Notes: a model not told the origin generated them from the sequence alone. Shown: positions 16,857 through 25,975, counted from the first letter of the stretch. The stretch: DNA of 64,000 nucleotides from Aquincola agrisoli (GCF_036621135.1 NZ_JAZIBG010000036.1:124001-188000), one strand, 5' to 3'. Made by a program: numbers and translations.

Positions 16857-18761
16857 ATGTCCAACCACCACACCGAGGCCGCCGACGTGCATGCGGCACG
16901 GCGCCGGTTCTTCGAGGAGGGTGCCGTGCCCGCGGGCGGGCTGTCGCACCACATCGAGCGGTCCTGGCAGCGCTGCCGGGGCCAGGTGCCGGGCCCCGAG
17001 CCGCTGGCGCGCGCGGCCTTCGCGAGCCGGCTCGAGGCCTCGCGCCGGTTCATCGACCACGCGCTGCCCGAGATGGACATGCTGGCCGAGCAGATGTCGC
17101 ACACGCGCAGCGTGCTGATCCTCACCGATGCCCAGGGGCTGATCCTGGAGGAGGGCGGCAGCAGCGAGTTCCTGCGCCGTGCGCAGCGCGTCGCGCTCCA
17201 GCCGGGGGTCGACTGGTCGGAGCGCCAGTGCGGCACCAACGCCATCGGCACCGCGCTCGTCGAGCGGCAGGCACTGGAGGTGCGCGGCGCGGAGCACTAC
17301 CTCGACGAGCACCGCATCCTGCATTGCGCCGCCGCACCCATCCTGTCGCCGCGCGGCGAGGTGCTGGGCGTGCTCGACGTGTCGGGCAGTGCCTCGGAGA
17401 TGCACCAGCATGCGCTCGCGCTGGTCAAGCTCGCGGGCGAACAGATCGAGCACCGGCTGATCCACGCCGACGGTGCCGCGCCGGCCTGGGGCCGCCGGCT
17501 GCTGCGCTTCCATGCCAAGGCGCCGATGCTGGGTACGGCGCGTGAGGCGGTGTTCCTGGTCGACGACGACCGCGTGGTCGGCGCGAACACGATCGCGCTG
17601 CGCATGCTGGGCCTGCCCTGGGGCGCGGTGCTCGACCGGTCGATGGACGAGCTGTTCGACCGGCAGTGGCGCACGTTGGGCCAGGGCCGCGGCACGCTGA
17701 TCACCCAGGGCGGCATCGGCTTCGCGGCAGCCTGGCAGGCGCAGGCCTCCGCGGTGGCCGTGTCCGCACCCCGCCATGCAGCAGCCCGGACGCCCCCGGC
17801 CTTCGAGAGCGACGAAACGCTCGAGCCGCTGCTGGCGCGCGCGGTGCGGGTGCTCGACGCGGGCAGCTCGGTGCTGCTGCAAGGGGAGACGGGGTGCGGC
17901 AAGGACGTGTTCGCCGGCCTGCTGCACCAGCGCAGCGCGCGTGCGCGCGGGCCGTTCGTTGCGCTCAACTGCGCGGCGCTGCCCGAGACGCTGGTCGAGG
18001 CCGAGCTGTTCGGCTACGCGGAGGGCGCCTTCACCGGCGCGCAGCGCAAGGGGCAGCTCGGGCGCGTGCGCGAAGCCGACGGCGGGGTGCTCTTCCTCGA
18101 CGAGATCGGTGACATGCCGCTGCTGCTGCAATCGCGGCTGCTGCGCGTGCTGCAGGAGCGCAGCGTCACGCCGCTGGGCGGCGGGCGCGCGGTGCCGGTG
18201 GACTTCGCGCTGGTCTGCGCGACGCACCGCGACCTCGCGGCGATGGTGGAGGCCGGCAGCTTCCGCGCCGACCTGTTCTACCGGCTGCAGGACTACATCG
18301 TGCAGCTGCCGGCGCTGCGCGAGCGGCAGGACATCCCCGCCTTGGTCGAGCGCCTGTTCGTGCACGCCGGCGGCCGCGCAATGGGGCTGACGCTCGCGCC
18401 GGAGGCGGTCGCCGAGCTGGCGTCGAGGCCGTGGCCGGGCAACCTGCGGCAGCTGGCGAGCACCTTGCGCACGCTGGTCGCGCTGGCCGATCCGGGCACG
18501 GTGATCCATGCCGCGCAGTTGCCGCCGGGCCCACGCACGGCGACGCGCGACGCCTGGCCGCAGCCGGCGCCCGCCGGCCCGCACGAGGCGCCGGCGGCGC
18601 CGGTGCCCGACGGCATCGACCTGCGCAGCCTCACCGCCGAGGCGATCGACCGTGCCCTCGCCGCCCACGGCGGCCGCGTCAGCGCGGCCGCACGTGCACT
18701 CGGCGTGCATCGCAGCACCGTGTACCGCCACCTCCTGCAGAAGGCCGCGCCGCGCGGCTGA
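16857..18761 (+). CDS. acoR: Sigma-54-dependent transcriptional activator, AcoR family
   Basis: This 634-residue activator probably senses the alcohol or aldehyde and opens sigma-54 promoters. A GAF-type sensory region (about 60-210; C-G-T-N-A-I-G-T-A-L is diagnostic of AcoR) is followed by a short PAS-like stretch. Next is an AAA+ domain with Walker A G-E-T-G-C-G-K-D, sigma-54 contact loop G-A-F-T-G-A, and Walker B-like G-G-V-L-F-L-D-E-I. A Fis-type helix-turn-helix lies near the end (S-A-A-A-R-A-L-G-V-H-R-S-T-V-Y-R). The ATG at 16857 is preceded by GGAGACAGCGGG. It is divergent from exaC with promoter and palindrome between. The effector is not deducible. Confidence 0.9.
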   Translation: MSNHHTEAADVHAARRRFFEEGAVPAGGLSHHIERSWQRCRGQVPGPEPLARAAFASRLEASRRFIDHALPEMDMLAEQMSHTRSVLILTDAQGLILEEGGSSEFLRRAQRVALQPGVDWSERQCGTNAIGTALVERQALEVRGAEHYLDEHRILHCAAAPILSPRGEVLGVLDVSGSASEMHQHALALVKLAGEQIEHRLIHADGAAPAWGRRLLRFHAKAPMLGTAREAVFLVDDDRVVGANTIALRMLGLPWGAVLDRSMDELFDRQWRTLGQGRGTLITQGGIGFAAAWQAQASAVAVSAPRHAAARTPPAFESDETLEPLLARAVRVLDAGSSVLLQGETGCGKDVFAGLLHQRSARARGPFVALNCAALPETLVEAELFGYAEGAFTGAQRKGQLGRVREADGGVLFLDEIGDMPLLLQSRLLRVLQERSVTPLGGGRAVPVDFALVCATHRDLAAMVEAGSFRADLFYRLQDYIVQLPALRERQDIPALVERLFVHAGGRAMGLTLAPEAVAELASRPWPGNLRQLASTLRTLVALADPGTVIHAAQLPPGPRTATRDAWPQPAPAGPHEAPAAPVPDGIDLRSLTAEAIDRALAAHGGRVSAAARALGVHRSTVYRHLLQKAAPRG

Positions 18762-18782
18762 CGCACGCGGCCGGCGCGGTGC

Positions 18783-19088
18783 TCAGCGGCCGCCCGCGGC
18801 GCGGGCCGGGGCGGCAGGCGGCGGGGCGGCCGCCGGGCCGAGTTCCCTGCGCGCCTGCGCCAGGCATTCCTCCCTGACCGCGCGCACCGTATGCGCGGCG
18901 CAGCGCCGCTGCGCCTGCACCCAGGGATCGCCCGCCGCGCTGGCCGCCGACGCCGGGCGCGCCGGCGCCGATGCCGCGGGGACCGGCCCGGTGCCGTGCG
19001 ACGGCGCCGCCTGCAGCGGCCCGCAAGCCAGCCACACGGCCACGGCCAGCAGGCACGCCGACCAGTAGGGCCACGTCCCCGAGCGCAT
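18783..19088 (-). CDS. Small exported Cys-containing protein
   Basis: This 101-residue protein has a clear signal peptide (W-S-A-C-L-L-A-V-A-V-W-L-A-C-G-P-L-Q-A-A, cut near 29). A low-complexity Ala/Pro stretch leads to a short helical part (A-Q-R-R-C-A-A-H-T-V-R-A-V-R-E-E-C-L-A-Q-A-R-R-E-L) with two cysteines 12 apart, and an Ala/Pro tail follows. No family is recognised. The ATG at 19088 shares a base with the stop of the PEP-CTERM gene (TGATG), so it is translationally coupled as the last gene of a four-gene operon of exported proteins. Confidence 0.6.
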   Translation of the reverse strand: MRSGTWPYWSACLLAVAVWLACGPLQAAPSHGTGPVPAASAPARPASAASAAGDPWVQAQRRCAAHTVRAVREECLAQARRELGPAAAPPPAAPARAAGGR

Positions 19089-19933
19089 CACCGTTCCCGC
19101 TGCAGCGTGGAGCGGCGGCGCGCCAGGCTGGCGACGGCGGCGAGGCCGGCGAGGCACAGGGCCCAGGTGGACGGCTCGGGCACGGCCGTGACCTGGCTGA
19201 AGCCGGACACGGTGAGCGTTGTGTCGACCGCGCCCACGCCCGCGAACGTGAGGAAGCGGCCCGACACGGCCTGCCCGGTGTCCGACAGCGCCAGCCGCAC
19301 GACGAAGCTCTCGTTCGGGTTCAGCACCGCGGCGTTCCACTGCAGGCCCATCACCGCGTCGCAGCCCGAGGCGGCCAGGCAGGCCGCGTCGGGCGCGGCG
19401 TCGGTGAGGTTGTTGTTGACGGCGAAGCGCGCGCCGATGGCGTCGAACGGGTCGGACGGGAAGGCATGCACCTCGCGCCGCACCGGGTCGCCGGCCACCG
19501 CCGCGTCCCACTTCTCCGCCACGGTGTCGAGGAAGTTGAGCTGCTCGCCATCGGGGTTGGCGAACACCATGAAGCGCAGCTGGTTGAAGCTGTCGGTCGT
19601 GCTCTTGTTGGTGATGCGGTAGTCGATGGTCAGCAGGCCCGTGCCGCCGCCCGACAGGGTGACGTCGTAGCTCAGCGCCGCGTTGCCGCCCACGACGCTG
19701 TTGGGCGCGCCGGCTGCGCCCAGGCCGTTGATGAACAGCATGGGTGCGACCTGGAACACGTTGCCGCTGCCGCCGTAGGCGATGTCGGACAGGTTGCCCG
19801 CGATGTCGGGGCCGCTGCTGGGCGTGAGCACCGCGTGCGCCGGCAGCGCAGCGGCACAGGCCAGCGCCGCGGCCGCGGCGAGCGGGCGCCAGCCAGGCCG
19901 GCGCTGCGGGATCGAGGCGTGAAGGGATGTCAT
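19088..19933 (-). CDS. PEP-CTERM sorted exported protein
   Basis: This 281-residue protein has a signal peptide (end near A-H-A, residue 35) and a C-terminal PEP-CTERM tag: V-P-E-P-S-T-W-A-L, a hydrophobic helix and R-R-R. The tag directs cleavage and sorting by an exosortase encoded elsewhere. The mature part is a beta-sandwich-like secreted domain with no recognised name. The start at 19933 is preferred because it has an AGGAGG site 8 bases upstream; an in-frame ATG at 19954 precedes that site. It is third in the 22005-18783 operon. Confidence 0.85.
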   Translation of the reverse strand: MTSLHASIPQRRPGWRPLAAAAALACAAALPAHAVLTPSSGPDIAGNLSDIAYGGSGNVFQVAPMLFINGLGAAGAPNSVVGGNAALSYDVTLSGGGTGLLTIDYRITNKSTTDSFNQLRFMVFANPDGEQLNFLDTVAEKWDAAVAGDPVRREVHAFPSDPFDAIGARFAVNNNLTDAAPDAACLAASGCDAVMGLQWNAAVLNPNESFVVRLALSDTGQAVSGRFLTFAGVGAVDTTLTVSGFSQVTAVPEPSTWALCLAGLAAVASLARRRSTLQRER

Positions 19934-19958
19934 GGGAAGGCTCCTCCTGGTCATCGGC

Positions 19959-21071
19959 TCAGCGCGCCGCGCGCTCGGATTCGATCTGCTGAACGAGGTC
20001 GTATTCGCGCACCAGGCCCGGTGCTGCGAAGGCCTTCTCCGACGTCTCGATGCGCGTGGCCGGGGCCTGCGAGACGATCACCTTGAGGGCCGGCCGCAGC
20101 ACGCCGCAGACCGGGCACAGCGGCGGATTGGGGTCGTCGGGATGGGGGTAGGCCTTGCGCAGGGAGATCAGGATCGACATCGAGCCGATCTGGCGCACGC
20201 CCTCGTTGTACAGGTCTTCGGCGATCTCGCCGGTCAGCGTGCTGAGCGACTTGGCGAGCTTGGCATCGAGCTTCGGGTCCATCTGCGCATCCGACCAGCC
20301 GTCGACCCGCGCGAACTGGATGCCGGCGTCGTCCACCGCGATCACCGCGCTGCCCGGGGCGATGACGTGGTTGAGCTGCCGGCCGGTGGCCGGATCGCGC
20401 AGCAGGCCACCAGGCACCGCGAACGCGCGCGGCAGCGTCACCACCTTCTGCAGCGCGTACTGCCGCGCTTCCTTGCCGCGGTCGAGCTCGGTGCCGGCCA
20501 CCAGCGTCTGCACCGGGAAGAGCCGGGTGGCGCCGGGGGGCGGCAGCGGGATCTCGGACTTCGGGATGCCGACCAGCTCGGCGAAGGCCAGCGCCTGCTT
20601 GTAGGCGTCCTCGTCGGTCAGCCTGATCGGCTTGGGCTCCTCGCTCGCCCCGGGCTGGAAGGCCGCGCGGCGGAAGTACTTGATGTTGCCCATGCCGATG
20701 TTCTTGCTGTACGACAGCGCCACGTAGCCGCCGGACGGATCGTCGCGCGAGCCGAGGTCCAGCGTGCACAGGCCTTCGTCGGCTTCCTTCGCGGGTGTGG
20801 TGGTGATGCGGCAGTCGGGTGCGACGGAGGGCGTGTTGCGGCCGAACACGGCCTGCGACACGCGCCCGGGGACGAACCCGCGCGAGATCGCGCCGTCGGG
20901 GCGCACGTTCATCAGCCGGTTGACGACCTCGGAGGGGCCGTTGGGCATGATCGCGGACAGCGAGGCCGCGACCTGCTTCTGCACTTCGTCGAAGCGGCTC
21001 TGGGCCTGGGCGGGGACGGCGGCGGCCAGCGCTGCGGCCAGGACGGCCAGGGCGTAGGGTTGCTTGCTCAT
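19959..21071 (-). CDS. Exported protein of unknown function
   Basis: This 370-residue protein has a clean signal peptide (A-L-A-A-A-V-P-A-Q-A-Q, cut near 24). The mature part is soluble-looking, with a C-P-V-C-G motif late in the chain (about 322-326) and a second cysteine pair earlier (D-C-R-I-T-T and G-L-C-T-L-D). The C-P-V-C could be a metal site or disulfide. I recognise no family. The start at 21071 is the ATG preceding the signal peptide. It begins 13 bases after the caspase-like gene's stop and ends 25 bases before the PEP-CTERM gene, within the same operon. Confidence 0.7.
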   Translation of the reverse strand: MSKQPYALAVLAAALAAAVPAQAQSRFDEVQKQVAASLSAIMPNGPSEVVNRLMNVRPDGAISRGFVPGRVSQAVFGRNTPSVAPDCRITTTPAKEADEGLCTLDLGSRDDPSGGYVALSYSKNIGMGNIKYFRRAAFQPGASEEPKPIRLTDEDAYKQALAFAELVGIPKSEIPLPPPGATRLFPVQTLVAGTELDRGKEARQYALQKVVTLPRAFAVPGGLLRDPATGRQLNHVIAPGSAVIAVDDAGIQFARVDGWSDAQMDPKLDAKLAKSLSTLTGEIAEDLYNEGVRQIGSMSILISLRKAYPHPDDPNPPLCPVCGVLRPALKVIVSQAPATRIETSEKAFAAPGLVREYDLVQQIESERAAR

Positions 21072-21084
21072 GGTGTCGAGTCCT

Positions 21085-22005
21085 TCAGGGGTTGAAGCCG
21101 TTCTGGCCCAGCGGGTCGCAGCCCAGGTAGCCCATCCAGGCGTAGTAGCTGCGGCCGGTGGGCGAGCCGAAGGCACCGCTGTTGTTGTAGCGCTCGTGCA
21201 GCAAGCGGTTGAGCGCGTTGCCGGCGGTGGGGCCGATCGTCATCGCGGTGGGACACTGGTCCTGGCAGGTGCCGAACCAGTTGAACGGGTCGTAGGCCGC
21301 GCAGGCGAACTGGTTGGACTTGTAGTGGTTGGTGACCCAGGCCTTGGCCACCGGCATGAAGTGGCCGTCGAACGCGGTCTCGGCGTAGTTGCCGTTGAAG
21401 CTGGAGCTGATCCACATGATCCCGTGGAAGCCCGTCATCACGTGCAGGCCCTTCGCGCTGCCCGTCTCCTTCATCGCCACGCGCATGTTGCTGAAGTAGT
21501 TGTCGTTCAGGCTCAGGCAGGACGAGGCGTGCAGGAACTTGAGGTTGCTGTCGCCGACGAAGGTGCTGCTGGCGCCGCCGCCCATGGTCAGGCTGCATTG
21601 GTTCTTCCACGAGTTGCGCATCAGCGCGCCCCAGCGGTCGCCCGCGTCGTAGCCGTGGGCGGCGACGATGGCCGCGTCGGGCCAGTCGACGTAGGCGAAG
21701 TCGGCGCAGGCCGCGTCGTAGCTGGGGTCGCAGAAGCGGCGCAGCGTCATGTTGCCGTCGACGAACTTGCCGGTCTTGGCATGGCCCATCAGCCCCATCC
21801 AGTCGTACCAGGCCGAGGCCATGCCGGGCCAGGAGCCCCGGTCGCTGTCGGTGTCGCCGGGGGCGCAGGTGCCGCCGCTCCAGTTGCCGATCGCGTACAT
21901 GTCGACCTTGAAGGCGAGGGCGGTCGAGAGCCCGGTGGAGACGGCGGCCGCGGCGAGGAGCCGGATGAGGAGCCGCTGCTGTGGGGGTGCGATGATCTTT
22001 CTCAA
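21085..22005 (-). CDS. Exported DUF6345-like protein with caspase-like His/Cys pattern
   Basis: This 306-residue protein starts at a TTG (22005) chosen because AGGAGG lies 5 bases upstream and a signal peptide follows (L-L-A-A-A-A-V-S-T-G-L-S-T-A-L-A). Two conserved-looking blocks stand out: a hydrophobic strand ending in His117-Gly118 (A-A-I-V-A-A-H-G), and a second strand ending in Cys163 (L-K-F-L-H-A-S-S-C). A strand-HG then strand-x-C order is that of clan CD peptidases (caspase, gingipain, CHAT). A later G-L-H-V-M-T-G-F-H-G-I block recalls DUF6345 proteins. Peptidase activity is inference. It is the first gene of the exported-protein operon. Confidence 0.6.
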   Translation of the reverse strand: MRKIIAPPQQRLLIRLLAAAAVSTGLSTALAFKVDMYAIGNWSGGTCAPGDTDSDRGSWPGMASAWYDWMGLMGHAKTGKFVDGNMTLRRFCDPSYDAACADFAYVDWPDAAIVAAHGYDAGDRWGALMRNSWKNQCSLTMGGGASSTFVGDSNLKFLHASSCLSLNDNYFSNMRVAMKETGSAKGLHVMTGFHGIMWISSSFNGNYAETAFDGHFMPVAKAWVTNHYKSNQFACAAYDPFNWFGTCQDQCPTAMTIGPTAGNALNRLLHERYNNSGAFGSPTGRSYYAWMGYLGCDPLGQNGFNP

Positions 22006-22162
22006 GGTGGCCTCCTGGGCAGATCGACCACCGGCCGGGGTGCGCGGTGGACGTGCAGCAAAGGTAGGCCGGGGCCTCGCCACCGCCCATCCCCCACGGG
22101 CTTCAAGCATGGGAGCCCGGACAGGGGCGCTCTTTGGGGGGAGCCCGCATAAACTGGCCCGC

Positions 22163-23860
22163 ATGAACACACGTCCCGCGGGCCATGCCCTGGTCGAGGC
22201 GCTCATTGCGCAAGGTGTCGATACCGCCTTCGGCGTGCCGGGCGAGAGCTACCTCGCGGTGCTCGACGGCTTCCACGAGCACCGGGAGCGCATCCGCTTC
22301 ATCGCGTGCCGCCACGAAGGGGGCGCGGCCTTCATGGCCGATGCGCAGGGCAAGCTGACGGGGCGCCCGGGCATCTGCTTCGTCACCCGCGGGCCGGGCG
22401 CGACCAACGCCAGCATCGGCGTGCACACGGCCTTCCAGGACTCGACGCCGATGGTGCTGTTCGTCGGCCAGGTGGCCAGCGACCAGCGCGACCGCGAGGC
22501 CTTCCAGGAGCTGGACTACCGCCAGGTCTTCGGCCCCGGCACGCTGGGGATGGCGAAGTGGGTGGGCGAGGTGCACGACCCCGGCCGCATCCCCGAGTAC
22601 GTGGCGCGGGCCTTCCACACCGCGCTGCAGGGCCGGCCGGGCCCGGTGGTGCTGGTGCTGCCCGAGGACATGCTGGCCGCCCCGACCGCGGCGCCGGTGC
22701 TGCCGCGCATCGAGCCCGCGACGGCCTGGCCCGCCCCCGGTGCGCTGCGCGGCCTGCGTGCGATGCTCGCGGCGGCCGAGCGCCCGCTGGTCATCGCCGG
22801 CGGCAGCGGCTGGACGCCGGAGAGCGCGATGGCGCTGCAGCGCTTCGCCGAGAACTGGCAGCTGCCCGTCGGCTGCGGCTTCCGCTTCCAGGACACCTTC
22901 GACAACCGGCACCCGCTCTACGCGGGCGACGTGGGCATCGCGATCAACCCCCAGCTCGCGCAGCGCGTGCGGGAGGCCGACCTGGTGCTGGCCGTCGGCG
23001 TGCGGCTGGGCGAGATGACGACGAGCGGCTACACGCTGCTCGAGGTGCCGCGGCCCCGCCAGAAGCTGGTGCACATGCACGCCGGCGCGGAGGAACTGGG
23101 CCGCGTCTATGCGGCGGACCTGATGCTGCAGAGCGCGATGTCCAACGCCGGCAAGGCACTGGAGACGCTGGCCGCGCCCGCCGGCACGGCGCGCTGGGCC
23201 GGCTGGACGGCCGCGGCCCACGCCGACTACGAGGCCAACCATGCGGCGCCCGAAGTGGTGCCGATGGACATGGCGCAGGTGATGAAGACCATCCAGCGGC
23301 TGGCGCCCGCGGACACGGTCTACACCAACGGCGCCGGCAACTACGCCGGCTGGCTGCACCGCTACGTGCGCTACTTCGGGCTGCAGCACCACGGCCGCAC
23401 GCAGCTCGCGCCCACCGCGGGCGCGATGGGCTACGGCGTGCCCGCGGCCGTGGCGGCATCGCTGCTGCAGCCGCAGCGCACCGTGGTCAACATCGCGGGC
23501 GACGGCGATTTCCTGATGACCGGACAGGAACTCGCCACGGCCACCGGCTACGGCGCGGCGCGGCTGGTCAGCGTGGTGGTGGACAACGGCACCTACGGCA
23601 CGATCCGCATGCACCAGGAGCGCGACTACCCGGGCCGCGTGAGCGGCAGCGACCTCTTCAACCCCGACTTCGCCGCGCTGGCCCAGGCCTATGGCTGGCG
23701 GGCCGAGCGCATCGACCGCACCGCGCAGTTCGAGCCGGCGTTCCAGGCCGCCCTCGACAGCGGCCGGCCGACGCTGCTGCACGTGAAGCTGGACGCCGAC
23801 GTCAGCACCACGCGCAGCACGCTGACCGCCATCCGCGAGGCGGCGCGCGCGCGCCGGTAG
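22163..23860 (+). CDS. Thiamine pyrophosphate-dependent enzyme, acetolactate synthase-like
   Basis: This 565-residue cytoplasmic enzyme has the three TPP-family domains: the N-terminal Pyr domain with catalytic Glu52 (R-H-E-G-G-A-A-F-M-A-D-A) and R-G-P-G-A-T-N; a central Rossmann-like domain; and a C-terminal PP domain with the cofactor motif G-D-G-D-F-L-M-T-G-Q-E-L ending D-N-G-T-Y-G. The family includes acetolactate synthase large subunit, oxalyl-CoA and 2-oxoacid decarboxylases. No regulatory small subunit lies nearby, so a catabolic 2-oxoacid decarboxylase or carboligase is more likely than biosynthetic IlvB. Substrate unknown. The start is ATG at 22163. It is divergent from the exported-protein operon. 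Confidence 0.85.
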   Translation: MNTRPAGHALVEALIAQGVDTAFGVPGESYLAVLDGFHEHRERIRFIACRHEGGAAFMADAQGKLTGRPGICFVTRGPGATNASIGVHTAFQDSTPMVLFVGQVASDQRDREAFQELDYRQVFGPGTLGMAKWVGEVHDPGRIPEYVARAFHTALQGRPGPVVLVLPEDMLAAPTAAPVLPRIEPATAWPAPGALRGLRAMLAAAERPLVIAGGSGWTPESAMALQRFAENWQLPVGCGFRFQDTFDNRHPLYAGDVGIAINPQLAQRVREADLVLAVGVRLGEMTTSGYTLLEVPRPRQKLVHMHAGAEELGRVYAADLMLQSAMSNAGKALETLAAPAGTARWAGWTAAAHADYEANHAAPEVVPMDMAQVMKTIQRLAPADTVYTNGAGNYAGWLHRYVRYFGLQHHGRTQLAPTAGAMGYGVPAAVAASLLQPQRTVVNIAGDGDFLMTGQELATATGYGAARLVSVVVDNGTYGTIRMHQERDYPGRVSGSDLFNPDFAALAQAYGWRAERIDRTAQFEPAFQAALDSGRPTLLHVKLDADVSTTRSTLTAIREAARARR

Positions 23861-23872
23861 CCGCGCCCGCCG

Positions 23873-24775
23873 TCAGCGCGCGCGCGGCCTGCACATCAGC
23901 AGCACCACGCCCGCGAGCACGACCGACACCGCGCCCCATTCGTAGCCGGTGACGGTCTCGCCGCCGATCGCCACGCCCAGCAGCATCGCGATCACCGGGT
24001 TGACGAAGGTGTAGCTGGAGGCCAGCCCCGCGGGTGCACGCGCCAGCAGCACCATGTAGGCATTGAAGGCGATCAGCGAGCCGGCGACGACGAGGTACAG
24101 CCAGGCCGCCGCGGCCTGCGGCGTGGGCGGCCATCGGGGCGTCTCGGCGGTCAGCCAAGACAGCGCCATCAGCACCGCGCCGCCGCACAGCATCTCACTG
24201 GCGAAGCCCATGGCGCCGGGGGCCAGCGGCAGGCTGCGCTGGCTCAGCACGCTGCCGACCGACCAGGTCACGCAGGCGATCGTGATGGCCGCGAGGCCGG
24301 CCGGCGAGGCCTGGAAGCCCCGGCCCTGCGTGAGCATCAGCACGCCGGCCAGCCCGACCGCGATGCCCGCGGCTTCCAGCGTGCGCGGCCTGACGCCGAA
24401 GCCCAGATTGACCAGCGCGATCATCAGCGGCACCACGGCGATGAAGGCCACCACGAGGCCGGAACCCACCGTCAGCTCGGCATACGCGGTGCCGCCCATG
24501 CCGCCGCCCAGCATCAGCGTGCCCACCACCAGCGCGTGGCCCCACTGGCGGCGCGAGGGCAGGGGCGCGCCGCGCCAGCGCATCCACGCCAGCAGCAGCC
24601 CGCCTGCGGCGAGGAACCGCGTGCCCATCTGGAAAAAGGGCGGGAAGCTCACCAGCGCGAACTTGATCGCGAGGTAGGTCGAGCCCCAGACCAGCCAGGT
24701 CGCGGCCAGGCAGGCGAGGATCAGCGGCGAGAGCGTTGCGCCCGGCGCCGGGGAGGAGCTTGCGGCGGTCGTCAT
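23873..24775 (-). CDS. yedA: EamA/DMT-family exporter, YedA-like
   Basis: This 300-residue inner-membrane protein has ten hydrophobic helices in two EamA halves. The opening T-W-L-V-W-G-S-T-Y-L-A-I-K-F-A and the G-R-F/G-T-R-F-L-A-A-G motif are typical of YedA-type drug/metabolite exporters, and the length is normal. It is divergent from an Lrp/AsnC regulator with about 100 bases between, an arrangement usual for amino-acid exporters under Lrp-type control. Substrate unknown, with an amino acid or aromatic metabolite as the best guess. Confidence 0.85.
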   Translation of the reverse strand: MTTAASSSPAPGATLSPLILACLAATWLVWGSTYLAIKFALVSFPPFFQMGTRFLAAGGLLLAWMRWRGAPLPSRRQWGHALVVGTLMLGGGMGGTAYAELTVGSGLVVAFIAVVPLMIALVNLGFGVRPRTLEAAGIAVGLAGVLMLTQGRGFQASPAGLAAITIACVTWSVGSVLSQRSLPLAPGAMGFASEMLCGGAVLMALSWLTAETPRWPPTPQAAAAWLYLVVAGSLIAFNAYMVLLARAPAGLASSYTFVNPVIAMLLGVAIGGETVTGYEWGAVSVVLAGVVLLMCRPRAR

Positions 24776-24881
24776 GGGCGTCGATGTTAGAAGGCCGCGC
24801 CGCGGGTTTCGAGAGGCGGTTCAACGTCTTCACGTTGCAACGCCTTGCAAATCATCGTCTTGTGCGTGCTAGGCTTTGAAG

Positions 24882-25367
24882 ATGTCTTCCGACCTCGACG
24901 CGTACGACACCCGCATCCTGGCCGAACTCCAGGCCGATGCCCGGCTCACGATGGCGGAGCTGGGCCGGCGTGTGCACCTGTCGCAGCCGGCCGTGAGCGA
25001 GCGGGTGCGCAAGCTCGAGGCATCGGGCGTGATCACCGGCTACCGGGCGAAGGTCAACGTCGGCGCGCTGGGCTACGGCATCCGCGCCGTGATCCGCGTC
25101 GGGCGGGCCGAGTACGCGCGGGTGGTCCAGCTCATCCAGGAGACGCCGGAAGTCATCGATGCCTACAACGTGACGGGCGAGGACAGCTGGATCCTGCAGA
25201 TCGCAGTGATCGACGTGGCGCACCTCGATGCGGTCGTCACCCGCTTCTGCCTGCTGACCGAGACCTCGACGTCCATCATCCTGAACGCCGCCCGCGAGGA
25301 CAACCCGATGCTGCCGGCGCGGCGCGAGAACATCCGCCCGCCGCTCGTCAAAGTGGAGAATGCCTGA
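24882..25367 (+). CDS. Lrp/AsnC-family transcriptional regulator
   Basis: This 161-residue regulator has an N-terminal helix-turn-helix (D-T-R-I-L-A-E-L-Q-A-D-A-R-L-T-M-A-E-L with S-Q-P-A-V-S-E-R-V-R-K-L) and a C-terminal RAM ligand-binding domain (V-I-D-A-Y-N-V-T-G-E-D-S-W-I-L-Q-I). Such proteins bind amino acids and form octamers. The ATG at 24882 is preferred to a TTG two codons earlier. It is divergent from the exporter gene, which is its likely target. Confidence 0.9.
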   Translation: MSSDLDAYDTRILAELQADARLTMAELGRRVHLSQPAVSERVRKLEASGVITGYRAKVNVGALGYGIRAVIRVGRAEYARVVQLIQETPEVIDAYNVTGEDSWILQIAVIDVAHLDAVVTRFCLLTETSTSIILNAAREDNPMLPARRENIRPPLVKVENA

Positions 25368-25425
25368 TGCCCCCAGCCCCCCGTGATCCGTGCGATCCGC
25401 ATGATCGTTTCCAGGAGGTCGAGCG

Positions 25426-25944
25426 ATGACGCACAACGACATGAACGCGTGGGTCGCCGTCCCGACCACGCCGCAGCAGCTCGAGACTGCGGCGCGCGCC
25501 GCGCGCCGGCTCGTCAACAAGCGCGCAGCGATGGCGGCGGGCGTCGCCACGCTGCCGATCCCCGGCCTCGACTGGGTGACCGACGTGGGCATGCTGGTCA
25601 AGCTGCTGCCCGACATCAACCAGATCTTCGGCCTGACGCCGGAGCAGATCGAGCGGCTGGCGCCCGACCGGCAGGTGGTCGTCTACAAGGTGCTCTCGGC
25701 AGGCGGCGGCATGGTGGTCGGCAAGCTCGTGACGCGCGAGCTGGTGATCAGGCTGCTGAAGATGGTGGGCGTGCGCCTGACGGCGCAGCAGGCGGCCAAG
25801 TACGTCCCGCTCGCGGGCCAGGCCGTCTCGGCCGCACTGACCTTCGCGACGCTGCGCTACGTGTGCGAGCAGCACATTCAGCAGTGCATTGCCGTGGCAC
25901 GCCAGCTGCAGCTGCCATCACCCACGGTGAGCGTGGGGGAGTGA
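25426..25944 (+). CDS. Conserved hypothetical membrane-associated protein
   Basis: This 172-residue protein has no signal peptide. It has a helical N-terminus and Gly/Ala-rich hydrophobic segments (about 35-60, 88-105 and 125-150), resembling DUF697/EcsC-like proteins that carry glycine-rich hydrophobic hairpins (I-P-G-L-D-W-V-T-D-V-G, and later V-P-L-A-G-Q-A-V-S-A-A). The function is unknown. A GGAGG-type site (CAGGAGGTCGAGCG) precedes the ATG at 25426. It lies between the Lrp regulator and a tRNA gene and is probably transcribed with or after the regulator. Confidence 0.65.
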   Translation: MTHNDMNAWVAVPTTPQQLETAARAARRLVNKRAAMAAGVATLPIPGLDWVTDVGMLVKLLPDINQIFGLTPEQIERLAPDRQVVVYKVLSAGGGMVVGKLVTRELVIRLLKMVGVRLTAQQAAKYVPLAGQAVSAALTFATLRYVCEQHIQQCIAVARQLQLPSPTVSVGE

Positions 25945-25958
25945 GCGTTGCCGCAGGC

Positions 25959-25964
25959 TACAAT
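25959..25964 (+). promoter_or_regulatory. -10 box (TACAAT) of the tRNA-Pro gene
   Basis: TACAAT lies 11 bases before the tRNA 5' end, the distance expected for a tRNA transcription start. No good -35 element is evident 16-18 bases further upstream, where the sequence is GC-rich. Confidence 0.5.
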
Positions 25965-25975
25965 GCGCGGTCAGT

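Noticed and set aside
16590..18731. Minus-strand extension of the aldehyde dehydrogenase frame across the activator gene
   Set aside because: The enzyme begins at 16589 with a good ribosome site and standard N-terminus; the extension is antisense noise.
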